From contig JAJDZJ010000021.1 in the NCBI GenBank assembly GCA_022824685.1, positions 1-43,724 on the forward strand: a stretch of 43,724 bases of DNA. Reading direction: 5' to 3'. The translations under genes were made by a program, and so were the position numbers. Shown here piece by piece: positions 7,859-17,204 of the stretch (the stretch's first letter is position 1; the number at the start of each line of letters is the position of its first letter). The stretch is from Caldilineaceae bacterium. Lineage in GTDB: Bacteria > Chloroflexota > Anaerolineae > Caldilineales > Caldilineaceae. The notes beneath the pieces were generated by a model that had not been told where the DNA came from, did no database searches, and worked only from the letters and a program-made list of their open reading frames with translations.

Positions 7859-8497
7859 AGACGCCCAGGACCCATTCGCAGTCTACCACCCAAACCTTCC
7901 CGAACTCACTGTAGGGGCGTCCCAAGTAAGCGCCCGGCGAACTGTCCGCGCCCCGGAACCGCCTGACCGGTGACCGCCAACCGCTAACAGCTGCCTCTCT
8001 ACCCCTCGCGGCCCCCTCCACCCATTCACCGTAGACCGATTCCCCTCGCCTTCCCCCCGACCTCAAAGTTAGGGATGCGATTCCAATTGTGGTAAAAATG
8101 AAACGAAATTCGACGCGGTTCGAACTTGCCGCCTTTCTCACTACATCCTTTGCAAACTAAACACTCTGCCCGCTCCAATGCGCCTCCTACTAGCTCGTCA
8201 TTGTAGTCACTTCTCTCCATACAACTGGTCCCTTCCCAGCCTACCGCCAGCGGCGCCGACCTTCCATCGCCTTACTGCTCTACGAAAGCGCTCTCCATGT
8301 CGGCCACTTGAGGCTTGCGTCCCCGCTCCGCCTGCACAGGCTTGCCCAAGAATTCTCCCAGCCGGCCGCAGTCAGCGAATTCAACCGGCATCGGGTACGA
8401 ACTTAACCAACTCTGAACGAAATTACCCGCCGCAGGGCAGGCGGAACACATACGCAACCAATCTGGGTCTGAATTCAACGAGCGCGACGAGTCAACG
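7859..8497. other. Intergenic region with a diverged REP-like hairpin
   Basis: About 640 bases before mrpA. A decayed copy of the window's REP-like element starts at 7909 (CTGTAGGGGCGTCCC); its loop differs from other copies but the GGGCG/CGCCC stem is kept. The segment 7960-8000 has ACCGGTGACCGCCAACCG, resembling the GACCACTGACC-type low-complexity repeat seen elsewhere. No credible gene was found, and no clear promoter for mrpA could be assigned. Confidence 0.5.
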
Positions 8498-11011
8498 ATG
8501 TTAGCGGCATCCATCATTCTCATACTCGTCAGCGGAGCTGTTCTCTATTGGATTCGGCCGCACAAACGCGCATGGGCCGGTTGGCTTTCTACCTTGCCGC
8601 CGCTGGCCGTTACTGTCTGGCAGCTAAACGCCGCCCTGCCCCTCCTCTCCGGCGCCGGCTCTGCTTCTGGTGGCAAGGCTGATCTCCAAAACGGCACAAT
8701 TATCGCCGAACAGTACCGCTGGGTCAGTTCGCTGGGCCTTGAACTTTCCTTCCGCTTGGACGGCCTCTCCCTGCTGTTCGGCCTGATCATCTCAGGCATC
8801 GGCGTGGCCGTCGCCCTATACACCCACTACTACCTGGAGGATGACGAACGCCAGGGTTACTTCTACCTCTCTCTCTTTGCCTTCATGGCCTCCATGCTCG
8901 GTCTCGTCTGGGCGGACAACCTTCTCACTCTTTTCGTCTTCTGGGAAGGCACCAGTGTCACAAGCTATCTCCTGATCGGCTACTCCCACAGGTCGGCTGC
9001 AGCCAGAGGCGGCGCCCGCAACGCATTCATCGTCACTGCAGGCGGCGGCCTCGCCCTCATGGCCGGCCTAATCCTTCTCGGCCAGGCCGGCGGTAGCTAT
9101 TCCATCAGTGAAATCGTCGCCAGTCCAGGGCTAACCGAGCTCGATCTCTATCCCGCAATCCTCATCCTCATTCTTATCGGAGCCTTCTCCAAGTCGGCCC
9201 AGTTTCCCTTCCACTGGTGGTTGCCCGGCGCAATGGCCGCGCCAACCCCGGCAAGCGCCTATCTCCACTCGGCCACGATGGTGAAAGCCGGAATCTACCT
9301 TCTGGCCCGTTTGCACCCCGCCCTCAGCGATCATCCTCTTTGGATGTGGGCCCTCCTGCTCTTCGGCGGAACGACTATGCTGCTGGGAGCCGTCTTCGCC
9401 CTCCGTCATTCGGATATGAAAGCGCTTCTCGCTTACGCAACGGTCAGCCAGTTGGGGGTTCTGACTACCCTGCTGGCATTTCGCAGCGAGGCCGCCCTGC
9501 TGGCAGTCGTCGTCGGAATCCTCTCCCACGCGCTTTACAAAGGCCCACTATTCCTCGTCGCAGGTATCGTTGACCACGCAACCGGTCACAGAGACCTGAG
9601 AAGGCTCGCAGGACTGAGGCACACGCTTCCCGTAACTTCGGGTGTCGCCCTGCTGGCAGCGCTATCAATGGCCGGTTTTCCTCCGTTATTCGGGTTCGTC
9701 GCCAAGGAAGCGCTTCTTGAATCTGTCTATTCAGCTGGTGAACATGGCGACGCGGCTGGCTGGCTCGCCTTTGGCGCCGCCGCGGTTACTGGAGCCTTCT
9801 TCGTTGCCTACAGTTTGACACTGCTCTGGGAAGCCTTCTTGCGGCCCGCCTCTTCCGATGAAGCAAGCAGTTCGCCCGCGCACTTCCCCAACCATTCCGG
9901 GGCGACCCCACTCCATCACCCGCCCCCGTCGGCTTTCGTCGCCGCTCCGCTCATCCTCGTCGCCTTAGGCACAATCGCGCCCTTCTTTCTCAAAACGCTC
10001 TCCCGGTTATTCACGCCCGCAGCCGCATCCATCGCGGCCCAACCCGTCCACGTCTACGCCTCTCTTTGGCACGGATTCACCCCAGTCCTCCTGACAAGCC
10101 TGCTCGCTATCGCCGTCGGCATTCTGCTTTTCCTGAACAGGTCACACCTGCGTCGAATACTCTCACAATTGCCGGACAACCTGCGGGGCGTCGTCCTGTT
10201 CCAAGATCTGCTAGACTCCCTTTATGCAACAGCGCAAATCTCTGCCCGCTTTTCCCAGGGTTACACGCTGGCTACGCAGTCTGGCGTTGTCCTGCTCGCA
10301 GCTTCCATACCAATTGTCGTCGCTCTACGCCAGATCAACCTGACCGACCTCTTTCCTTCGCCTCTTGCCCTTCCCGGCGCGCCTGAAACAATCCTGATTC
10401 TTATGATTGGTGTATCTGCTTACCTCACCGCCCGCGTGACGTCCAGGCTGGGAGCCATAATCAGCCTTGGTGTTGTCGGCGTCTCTGTAACGCTGTTCTA
10501 CGTCTTCTTCAGCGCGCCCGATCTCGCTCTAACTCAGCTTCTCATTGAAGTGTTGACCGTCGTCCTTCTGGTTCTCGTGTTCACCAAACTTCCTGCAGAC
10601 ATCCGCCCGGCAATGCAAAGGTGGAAACAGGCAGGAAATGTACTGGTCGCCCTTGCAGCCGGCGCATTCGGATTCTTTCTCGTCCTGTTCAACAGCAGCG
10701 ACGCGATGCAGGCTGCTCTGTCCATCAGCAATTACTTCCTGCATAACGCAGTGCCTGGCGGACACGGTGCTAATGTCGTAAATGTCATTCTGGTCGACTT
10801 CCGCGCCATTGATACGATGGGAGAGATTACAGTTCTGGCCATCGCCGCGTTGGGCGGTTACGCCCTCCTGAACGCGCCCAGAGTAAGACTTCCGTCTCCA
10901 ACGCCCGACCAGTCTGAAGCCGAACATCCTACTGAATCCGAGGGAGCCGATCCCGTGGCCGGGACAACCCGTTTGAACATCGACCCGCCGACTGACCCGA
11001 AGGTGAAATGA
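8498..11011 (+). CDS. mrpA: Mrp cation/proton antiporter subunit A
   Basis: Large ion-translocating subunit of the multisubunit Na+(K+)/H+ antiporter, 837 residues, close to the usual 770-800. The first 500 residues are the NuoL-like proton-pumping part: the key Glu in LFVFWEGTSVTSYLLIGY, the Lys and His in FSKSAQFPFHWWLPGAM, the second Lys in SATMVKAGIYLLARLHP, and HALYKGPLFLVAGIVDHA. The C-terminal third holds the MrpA-specific DUF4040-like part (PDLALTQLLIEVLTVVLLVL) and an MrpB/MbhE-like tail ending in TMGEITVLAIAALGGYALL, followed by a polar tail. The start codon lacks a strong ribosome-binding site. It is first of seven consecutive mrp genes. Confidence 0.96.
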   Translation: MLAASIILILVSGAVLYWIRPHKRAWAGWLSTLPPLAVTVWQLNAALPLLSGAGSASGGKADLQNGTIIAEQYRWVSSLGLELSFRLDGLSLLFGLIISGIGVAVALYTHYYLEDDERQGYFYLSLFAFMASMLGLVWADNLLTLFVFWEGTSVTSYLLIGYSHRSAAARGGARNAFIVTAGGGLALMAGLILLGQAGGSYSISEIVASPGLTELDLYPAILILILIGAFSKSAQFPFHWWLPGAMAAPTPASAYLHSATMVKAGIYLLARLHPALSDHPLWMWALLLFGGTTMLLGAVFALRHSDMKALLAYATVSQLGVLTTLLAFRSEAALLAVVVGILSHALYKGPLFLVAGIVDHATGHRDLRRLAGLRHTLPVTSGVALLAALSMAGFPPLFGFVAKEALLESVYSAGEHGDAAGWLAFGAAAVTGAFFVAYSLTLLWEAFLRPASSDEASSSPAHFPNHSGATPLHHPPPSAFVAAPLILVALGTIAPFFLKTLSRLFTPAAASIAAQPVHVYASLWHGFTPVLLTSLLAIAVGILLFLNRSHLRRILSQLPDNLRGVVLFQDLLDSLYATAQISARFSQGYTLATQSGVVLLAASIPIVVALRQINLTDLFPSPLALPGAPETILILMIGVSAYLTARVTSRLGAIISLGVVGVSVTLFYVFFSAPDLALTQLLIEVLTVVLLVLVFTKLPADIRPAMQRWKQAGNVLVALAAGAFGFFLVLFNSSDAMQAALSISNYFLHNAVPGGHGANVVNVILVDFRAIDTMGEITVLAIAALGGYALLNAPRVRLPSPTPDQSEAEHPTESEGADPVAGTTRLNIDPPTDPKVK

Positions 11012-11057
11012 AACAGTCTCGTTGATTCCTGACTACGTACTAACCTGACCTGACGCA

Positions 11058-11579
11058 ATGCCGGAACTCTACCTTCGACTTCTTAATCGCATTCTCACTC
11101 CTCTCCTGCTGCTTCTGGCCATCTACCTGCTGCTCCGCGGCCACAACTTGCCGGGCGGCGGCTTCATCGCCGGATTGATGGCTGCTGCCGCCTTCGAACT
11201 CCAGATCCTGAGCCGAGGGCACGAAAGAGTACGACGCTCCATCGGTCCATACCTCAACAGCGGCATCGGCCTGGGCCTCGCCATTGCCATCTGTTCCGGT
11301 TTTGCCGGCCTGTTGAATGGAGTCTTCTTCAAAGGACTCTGGTTTGATCTGCATGTGCCGCTGCTCGGCGAACTCGCGGTCGGGACGCCGGTCATCTTCG
11401 ACTTGGGCGTCTTCCTCGTCGTGGTCAGCGTCGCGACCTCCTACCTTCTCGGTCTCAGTCGCGTATCCGACAGCGCCGCGCCCAATCCAGACGGCGCTCC
11501 ATCTCCCGAACTTTCCGACAGTTTTGAAACCGATCCCACAGGAGTCGCAGATGACTCGCGCGTAAGGAACAAGAGATGA
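11058..11579 (+). CDS. mrpB: Mrp antiporter subunit B
   Basis: 173 residues with four transmembrane segments in the MnhB/MrpB pattern: [39 protein letters not shown] (the highly conserved HxxPGGGF motif), and [20 protein letters not shown]. It is a small structural subunit of the Mrp complex in the inner membrane, beside MrpA and MrpC. It starts 46 bases after mrpA, and its last codons overlap the mrpC start in an ATGA, so translation of the two is coupled. A soluble 30-residue C-terminal tail follows the last helix. Confidence 0.95.
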   Translation: MPELYLRLLNRILTPLLLLLAIYLLLRGHNLPGGGFIAGLMAAAAFELQILSRGHERVRRSIGPYLNSGIGLGLAIAICSGFAGLLNGVFFKGLWFDLHVPLLGELAVGTPVIFDLGVFLVVVSVATSYLLGLSRVSDSAAPNPDGAPSPELSDSFETDPTGVADDSRVRNKR

Positions 11580-12115
11580 CATCACTTCTCCTTGCAATCG
11601 CGGTTGGCAGCCTGTTTGCCACTGGAACGTATATGATCATGCGCCGCGGCCAGATAAAACTCATTCTCGGCCTTGCGCTGCTGAGCCACGGCGTAAACCT
11701 CCTGCTCTTCGGTTCCGGAAAGCTGACCGCCGGCCGCCCTCCCATCTTCCTGGACAAGAAGCACTACACTGAAACCCTCGCCGCCTTCCAGCCTGCCGAC
11801 CCATTGCCACAGGCCCTGATCCTGACAGCAATCGTCATCAGCTTTGGCATCACGGCCTTCGTCATCGTGCTCGTCAATCGCCGCCACACCGTCACCGCCA
11901 CCGACTATGTCCACGGCGAGTTAGTGCCCCTCCTGCGTGAAGGAGACCCCTTCGATTTCTCCGAACCCTCGGATATCGACCAGTACGACTGGCTTGCATA
12001 CGAAGTCGATGAGGTCTACGACAGCGACGACCTCCCACTTGGCTTTCCGCCAACCCCTCAGTCAGAGCAGGACGAATCAGCTGCGATGGAAGAGGAAAGC
12101 TACCGATGGCCCTGA
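11576..12115 (+). CDS. mrpC: Mrp antiporter subunit C
   Basis: NuoK-like subunit of the Mrp complex, 179 residues against about 113 in many species. Three transmembrane helices occupy residues 1-110 ([57 protein letters not shown]), including the conserved [14 protein letters not shown] motif. About 65 further residues form an acidic, Tyr-rich cytoplasmic tail ([20 protein letters not shown]), an extension not typical of short MrpC proteins. It overlaps mrpB by four bases and mrpD by ten. Confidence 0.95.
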   Translation: MTSLLLAIAVGSLFATGTYMIMRRGQIKLILGLALLSHGVNLLLFGSGKLTAGRPPIFLDKKHYTETLAAFQPADPLPQALILTAIVISFGITAFVIVLVNRRHTVTATDYVHGELVPLLREGDPFDFSEPSDIDQYDWLAYEVDEVYDSDDLPLGFPPTPQSEQDESAAMEEESYRWP

Positions 12116-13764
12116 ACGCAAATCTACTGGCCGCGCCCGTCGCCGCCCCTCTTCTCACTGCCGCCCTCATCCTGCTGTTCGCCCGCTGGGGCGGCAGAAC
12201 GCTGATCAGACATCAAGTCGCTCTGACAGCCCTGGCCCTCTGCCTCAACCTCGGAATTGTCCTGACGCTCTTTTACGGCGCAGCCGTGCAGGGCAGAAGA
12301 TTCGTCCTGCAGTTTGGCAATTGGACCGCTCCCTTCGGCATAACCGCCTACGGTGATGGCCTGTCCGCGACCCTGCTGCTCATGACAGCCATCGTCGCCC
12401 TCGCCGTCTATCCCTTTGCCGTCGCAACCATCGACTACCACAGGGCCCGCATGGGCTTCCATCCCCTTTACCTGTTTCTCCTCATGGGCGTAAACGGCGC
12501 CTTCCTTTCCGGCGACCTTTTCAACCTGTACGTCTTTTTTGAAGTTCTCCTGATGGCGAGCTTTGTACTCCTGACGATCGGCGCGCAACCAGCCCAGACC
12601 AACAGTGGTATCCGCTATGTTGTCCTCAATCTGCTGGCGTCAACCGTCTTCCTCGTCGCAGCCGGCGTCGCCTACGGCACGCTCGGATCGCTCAATATGG
12701 CGCAAATCGCTGAGCGTCTGCCCCTCGCCGCGCCAGCCGTTCGTACCGTCTTCGCCGGCCTTCTCATGGTTGCCTTCGGCAGCAAAGCCGCCCTCTTTCC
12801 CCTCTTCTTCTGGCTTCCCGCCAGCTACCACACGCCGCCCCCGGCCGTCACCGCCTTGTTCGGCGGGCTGTTGACTAAGGTCGGCATCTACACGCTCTTT
12901 CGCAGCTTTACGCTCTTCTTCCCGGAGCTTCTCCTTAGCTGGCAGCCGGCGCTCCTTACCATCGCTGGCGCCACCATGCTCGTCGGTGCCCTCGGAGCGC
13001 TGGCCCAACCCGGCATCCGCCGCGTTCTCAGCTTTCATATCATCAGCCACGTTGGCTTCATATTGATGGGACTTGCCGTCGCCCTGAGCGGAAACAGCCT
13101 TGCAATCGGTTTCGGTCTCGGCGCCGCAATCCTCTATCTCTGCCACCACATGATCATAAAGACCGCTCTCATCATGGCTGGCGGCGCCGTCGAACTCTAC
13201 ATGGGCAGCGACCGCCTCGCCTCGATTGGCGGCCTCGTCACCAGGCAGCCGCTGCTTGCATTTCTCTTCTTCATGGCCTCAATCTCCCTCGCCGGAGTGC
13301 CCCCCTTCAGCGGATTCGTCAGCAAACTCAGCCTGCTGCAAATCACGTTGGACACGCACCATTGGGTCGTCTCCGGCGTCAGCCTCTTTGCCAGCCTGCT
13401 TACGATGATCAACATGATGCGCCTTTGGCGTGAATCCTTCTGGGGCGACTACAGCCGGCCAAGCCGCGTGCCGTCGCGAATCCTGCAAAGTACAATCCGT
13501 CAGCAGCTGATGCTGATACCGGTCGGCGCCCTGGTCCTACTCAGCCTGGGGCTGGGAATCTTTGGCGAACGCGCCTTCAATCTCACCATGCGTGTAGCCC
13601 AACATGCCCTCGACCGTGACGCTTACATTGAAGCAGTCTCACCGTCCACCTTGCACTCGTCCGGCCTGCGGAGTGGCGCCTTTAACGTAACGGGCCCGAA
13701 ATTTCCAGACAGCAGTACCCATTTATTCGCATCGCTGGGTGAACCGCCCTGGCCAGCCCGTTGA
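12106..13764 (+). CDS. mrpD: Mrp antiporter subunit D
   Basis: NuoM/NuoN-like ion-translocating subunit, 552 residues with about 14 transmembrane helices. Family motifs are clear: the key Glu in LYVFFEVLLMASFVLLTIG, the Lys in AFGSKAALFPLFFWLPASYH, the second Lys in GGLLTKVGIYTLFRSFTLF, and LCHHMIIKTALIMAGGAVEL. The last 50 residues after AFNLTMRVAQHALDRDAYI are longer and less conserved than usual. It overlaps mrpC by ten bases, indicating translational coupling. The MrpA and MrpD proteins are thought to provide the proton and cation pathways of the complex. Confidence 0.96.
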   Translation: MALNANLLAAPVAAPLLTAALILLFARWGGRTLIRHQVALTALALCLNLGIVLTLFYGAAVQGRRFVLQFGNWTAPFGITAYGDGLSATLLLMTAIVALAVYPFAVATIDYHRARMGFHPLYLFLLMGVNGAFLSGDLFNLYVFFEVLLMASFVLLTIGAQPAQTNSGIRYVVLNLLASTVFLVAAGVAYGTLGSLNMAQIAERLPLAAPAVRTVFAGLLMVAFGSKAALFPLFFWLPASYHTPPPAVTALFGGLLTKVGIYTLFRSFTLFFPELLLSWQPALLTIAGATMLVGALGALAQPGIRRVLSFHIISHVGFILMGLAVALSGNSLAIGFGLGAAILYLCHHMIIKTALIMAGGAVELYMGSDRLASIGGLVTRQPLLAFLFFMASISLAGVPPFSGFVSKLSLLQITLDTHHWVVSGVSLFASLLTMINMMRLWRESFWGDYSRPSRVPSRILQSTIRQQLMLIPVGALVLLSLGLGIFGERAFNLTMRVAQHALDRDAYIEAVSPSTLHSSGLRSGAFNVTGPKFPDSSTHLFASLGEPPWPAR

Positions 13765-13845
13765 ACAGATGAGCCGTTAATTCTGCGCACTGGGGTCGTT
13801 AGCCGTAAAGAAAAGGTCCGGCCTCGAGCAACTGGAAACCACGCA

Positions 13846-14490
13846 ATGCAGAGACTCCTCGTTTTGAATCTGTCCATGTCCTTGATGTGGCCGATTCTCA
13901 ACAACGACTATACCTTGGGCGCCCTGCTGCTCGGCTTCCTCTTCGGATTTGCGCTTATGTCTCTCGTGCAACGCCGTTACGGACTCTATACGCTCCGCGC
14001 CTCACTTTTTGCCGGATTCGTTCTCTACGCCATCCTGAAGAGCAATGTACGTCTGGCTGGCCAGGTCATTGCCGGCGCCTTTAGCGCCCGGACTTCGTTA
14101 CGCCCCGGCATCGTCGCCGTCCCTTTGGACCTGACCAACTCCTTCGACATTACAATTCTTGCCACAGTCATTACATTGACGCCCGGCACTCTGAGCGTAG
14201 ACCTGGGCGAGGATGTATCGGGCCGTCTCCGTCCGATTGGCGATCCCGAAGAACCGACCGCATTCGAAGACGCTGCGAACGTAGAGCAACTGGGAACACA
14301 GGGGGATCATCCTGTCTCCCAACCTGAATTGAGAACCGAACTTGCCGGGGCTAAAGAGACTGTGCTCCTTGTCCACGTCATCGATCTTTCCGACCCCGTA
14401 GAATTTCGCGCCGCAATCAAGGACCAATTTGAGCGCCCTCTCCTCCAACTGCGCCGCCTGATCCTTGAAATGAATGCAGCCGATGCCTAA
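13846..14490 (+). CDS. mrpE: Mrp antiporter subunit E
   Basis: 214 residues against about 160 in the family. The N-terminal two or three helices (MSLMWPILNNDYTLGALLLG, LRASLFAGFVLYAILKSNVR) and the beta-rich domain starting RPGIVAVPLDLTNSFDITIL, ATVITLTPGTLSVDL are typical of MrpE. About 55 polar residues are then inserted (SGRLRPIGDPEEP to ELAGAKE) before the closing strand VLLVHVIDLSDPVEFRAAI. It sits 81 bases after mrpD and 15 before mrpF. Confidence 0.94.
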   Translation: MQRLLVLNLSMSLMWPILNNDYTLGALLLGFLFGFALMSLVQRRYGLYTLRASLFAGFVLYAILKSNVRLAGQVIAGAFSARTSLRPGIVAVPLDLTNSFDITILATVITLTPGTLSVDLGEDVSGRLRPIGDPEEPTAFEDAANVEQLGTQGDHPVSQPELRTELAGAKETVLLVHVIDLSDPVEFRAAIKDQFERPLLQLRRLILEMNAADA

Positions 14491-14505
14491 AATGGGAGGC
14501 AATTC

Positions 14506-14817
14506 TTGAGCAACGAACTCTTTGAGCTTAGTTTGGGGGTCTTGACTACCCTGGTTACCTTTTCCCTGTTGCTTTGCTTTGGCAGGCTCTTGCGCGGGCC
14601 AAGTCTGCCCAACCGCACCGTGGCCTTCGACCTGATTTCGATCCACGCGGTCGGCATCTTCCTCCTGTTCGCCGTCAACAGCAAATCCTTCGTCCTGCTC
14701 GAAGGCGCGATAATTACCGCCGTTCTCGGATTCCTGGGCACCATGATGTTTGCCCGCGCCCTGGAACGTTTCCCTCACGCCCGGTGGCTGGAACGACAGC
14801 CGGAGGAAGAGGATTAG
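14506..14817 (+). CDS. mrpF: Mrp antiporter subunit F
   Basis: 103 residues starting with TTG at 14506, chosen because GGGAGG lies seven bases before it and the frame then begins directly with the family's first helix (LSLGVLTTLVTFSLLLCFGR). The conserved RGPSLPNRTVAFDLISI segment, in which the Asp is thought to be important for ion movement, is intact. Two more helices follow (AVGIFLLFAVNSKSFVLLEG, ITAVLGFLGTMMFARAL). It is a small membrane subunit of the Mrp complex. Confidence 0.95.
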   Translation: MSNELFELSLGVLTTLVTFSLLLCFGRLLRGPSLPNRTVAFDLISIHAVGIFLLFAVNSKSFVLLEGAIITAVLGFLGTMMFARALERFPHARWLERQPEEED

Positions 14818-14852
14818 ACGCCGCCCTACACCCGCAGCGCAGAGGTGCAACC

Positions 14853-15239
14853 ATGGACCCAATGACCAGTAACCTGCTCGTCGTCCTGCTTGCCGCGGTC
14901 GGGACTTTCTTTCTGCTCGTGAGCGCCCTGGGAATCCTCCGCCTTCCCGACGTTTTGACCCGCATGCACGCCGCCGGCATCGCCGCAACCCTCGGCATCA
15001 CCTGCCTGCTCCTGGCAACCGGTGTTCACTTCTTCTCCCAAGGGCAGATGCTTCGCATGATCGCGCTGATCATTTTGTTCTTTCTCACCGCCCCCATCGC
15101 CACCACAACCATGGCCAGGGCCGCCTATCGAACCAGCCCGTCAGACCAGTTTGTGCTCGCGCATGACGATCTCGCCCACCTCTCCAATGCCGCAGAACAG
15201 AAGAACCGGCTCGAACGGCAGACCACCGTAGAACGCTAA
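14853..15239 (+). CDS. mrpG: Mrp antiporter subunit G
   Basis: 128 residues from the ATG at 14853, with AGAGGTG upstream. Three transmembrane helices are seen: SNLLVVLLAAVGTFFLLVSA, then LGITCLLLATGVHF and MIALIILFFLTAPIATTTMA. Between the first two lies the diagnostic motif LGILRLPDVLTRMHAAG. The short polar tail ends in ERQTTVER. As last gene it completes a full mrpABCDEFG set, which is needed for antiport activity in studied species. Roles are likely in Na+ extrusion and pH control. Confidence 0.95.
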   Translation: MDPMTSNLLVVLLAAVGTFFLLVSALGILRLPDVLTRMHAAGIAATLGITCLLLATGVHFFSQGQMLRMIALIILFFLTAPIATTTMARAAYRTSPSDQFVLAHDDLAHLSNAAEQKNRLERQTTVER

Positions 15240-15380
15240 GCGGCAGCCGAATAGCCGGAACCGCTTCCACCGACCGTGGAGACGAGCGCAATCGTTGCCC
15301 TCGCGAATCACGGTACTTCCCCCCATACCGTGCCCCTCACACGGCCCTTGTCGTTACTCCATTCTTGCATCCGCCAGAGC

Positions 15381-15434
15381 ATGAAAGGCATCATCCATGA
15401 AAGGCGAACATCATGCTGTCTCAAACCAGAGTGA
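15381..15434 (+). other. Short ORF over a duplicated start region of the kinase gene
   Basis: CATGAAAGGC occurs twice, 16 bases apart, giving ATGs at 15381 and 15397 in different frames. The first opens an 18-codon frame (MKGIIHERR...) that ends at 15434 inside the kinase gene. It could be a chance by-product of a small duplication or a leader ORF that modulates kinase translation. Sequence alone does not decide. Confidence 0.25.
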
Positions 15435-16959
15435 CGACCTCCGGCCCCGGACCGTGGAGCAGGATCTGATCCTTGTTATCGACCTCGGCAGCTCCTCAGT
15501 CCGCGCCTCCGCATACAACCTGGACGCCGAAAGGCTGGACGACTCGACCGCCTTCCGGCACACCGAACAGGCTCTTGACGGCACCTTCGACCCCCATATC
15601 CTCACCGCCTTGACAGAGGAAGTCGTCAGCGACAGTCTGGCGTCTGTCCGCAGACTTCGCCCCGGCGCTCGCTTCGCCGCCGTCGCATGGACCAGCTTCG
15701 CCATGAGCTGGCTCGGCGTCGACCGCGCCGGCCGTCCTGTAACTCCGGTCTACACCTATTCCGACGCCAGCAGCGCTCCCTTTGCCGATACCCTCCGTGA
15801 AGAGCTCAAACAGCAAAACGGCCTCGAAGACTCCTGGCAACGAACCGGAACGCCCATCCATACCGCCTACGCCCCGGCGCAGCTTCTGCGCCTCGCATCC
15901 GAGGAACCGCAACGCCTGTCCCAAGTCGCTTCCTGGCAGACCCTCGCCTCCCACCTGCTTTCCCGCTGGCGCGGTCGTTCGCATTCCCCGATCAGCAACA
16001 GCGAAGCCGGCTGGACAGGGCTCTTAAATCGTCAGAGTTTGAATTGGGACGAAAAGTTGATTGAGCGGATAGGGGTCCATAAAGTGAGGTTTCCGTCTGT
16101 TTTTGACTACGCGAAGTCAACCGCGGGCCTGAACCAACCCTGGGCCTCCCAATGGCCGGAACTCGCCCATACCCCCTTCTTCCTCGCCGTAGGAGACGGT
16201 GTCGGCGCAAACCTTGGCAGCGGCTGCTCAGACAACCGCCGCATCGCCCTGACTATCGGCACCACAGGCGCCATGCGGGTCGTCATACCCGTCGACAGCG
16301 CCAACCAGCACGACGCCCCGCTGCCCCCGCAAACACCGCAGGGACTCTGGAGCTACCCCATCGACAGCCGCCGCTGGTTGATCGGAGGCTCTCTAACCGA
16401 TGGCGGCTCCCTCTACACTTGGCTACACGAGACGCTGGCCGTCCAAGACGCCGACTCCCTCCTCGCGGATGCCCGCGCCCTCAGCCCGGACGCCCACCGC
16501 CTCACCATTTTGCCCTTCCTGCGCGGTGAACGGGCCCCCGGCTGGGCAACCGACGCCTCCCTTACCATCAGCGGCATCACGCCCGCCACGAATTGCGCCC
16601 ACCTCGTCCGCGCCGCCTTCGAAGCCGTCGCTCTCCGCTTCCGCCTTATCCACGACCGCCTCCAACCACTCCTCGCCCCCGGCAGCGAGGTCGTCGCCAG
16701 CGGCGGCGCGCTCCAGGACAACCCCCTCTGGCGCCAAATCCTTGCCGACGTCCTTCAGACACCCGTCCATCTCGTAAATGTCGACGAGGCAACCAGCCGC
16801 GGCGCCGCCATCCTCGCGCTCCAGGCCATGAATCTGCCCCAACCCCCCGCCCCGCCCACAGTCCACACCGCCTTTCCCGACCTGGAAGCGGGCCCGGTTT
16901 ACGCACAGGCCCTCCAGCGCCAGCAGGAACTTTATTCCCGCCTCCTCTCCGCCAACTGA
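15397..16959 (+). CDS. FGGY-family carbohydrate kinase, gluconokinase-like
   Basis: ATP-dependent sugar or sugar-acid kinase, 520 residues. The first FGGY domain opens with the phosphate-binding loop LVIDLGSSSVRA at about residues 25-36, then VAWTSFAMSWLGVDRAG and TPVYTYSDASS. The catalytic Asp region is in FLAVGDGVGANLGSGC. The second domain has the adenosine and phosphate motifs ALTIGTTGAMRVV, GGSLTDGGSLYTWL, GERAPGWATDASL and VASGGALQDNPLWRQILAD. This set resembles bacterial FGGY gluconokinases (EC 2.7.1.12) more than glycerol or xylulose kinases, but the substrate is not certain. The gene follows mrpG on the same strand after 157 bases and may have its own promoter. Confidence 0.85.
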   Translation: MKGEHHAVSNQSDDLRPRTVEQDLILVIDLGSSSVRASAYNLDAERLDDSTAFRHTEQALDGTFDPHILTALTEEVVSDSLASVRRLRPGARFAAVAWTSFAMSWLGVDRAGRPVTPVYTYSDASSAPFADTLREELKQQNGLEDSWQRTGTPIHTAYAPAQLLRLASEEPQRLSQVASWQTLASHLLSRWRGRSHSPISNSEAGWTGLLNRQSLNWDEKLIERIGVHKVRFPSVFDYAKSTAGLNQPWASQWPELAHTPFFLAVGDGVGANLGSGCSDNRRIALTIGTTGAMRVVIPVDSANQHDAPLPPQTPQGLWSYPIDSRRWLIGGSLTDGGSLYTWLHETLAVQDADSLLADARALSPDAHRLTILPFLRGERAPGWATDASLTISGITPATNCAHLVRAAFEAVALRFRLIHDRLQPLLAPGSEVVASGGALQDNPLWRQILADVLQTPVHLVNVDEATSRGAAILALQAMNLPQPPAPPTVHTAFPDLEAGPVYAQALQRQQELYSRLLSAN

Positions 16960-17204
16960 CGACCAGCCACCGCCCAGAGCCGTTCCGAGCGTTTTCCAGC
17001 CCCCCCATCTCCTGGAAAAACAAAAAGACGCCCTCCCAGGCGCCCTTACACACTCTACTCACCCTGTCCCACCGACTGACTACCTCTTGGGACGCGACAT
17101 CGAACCAAGAATCATAACTGTGCGGCGTCCCGCTCAGCCGAATCGAAGAATTTGCTCTGGACCCAGTCCCCTTCCCCCTCCGTTTACACGCAACGCCCCA
17201 TTCG

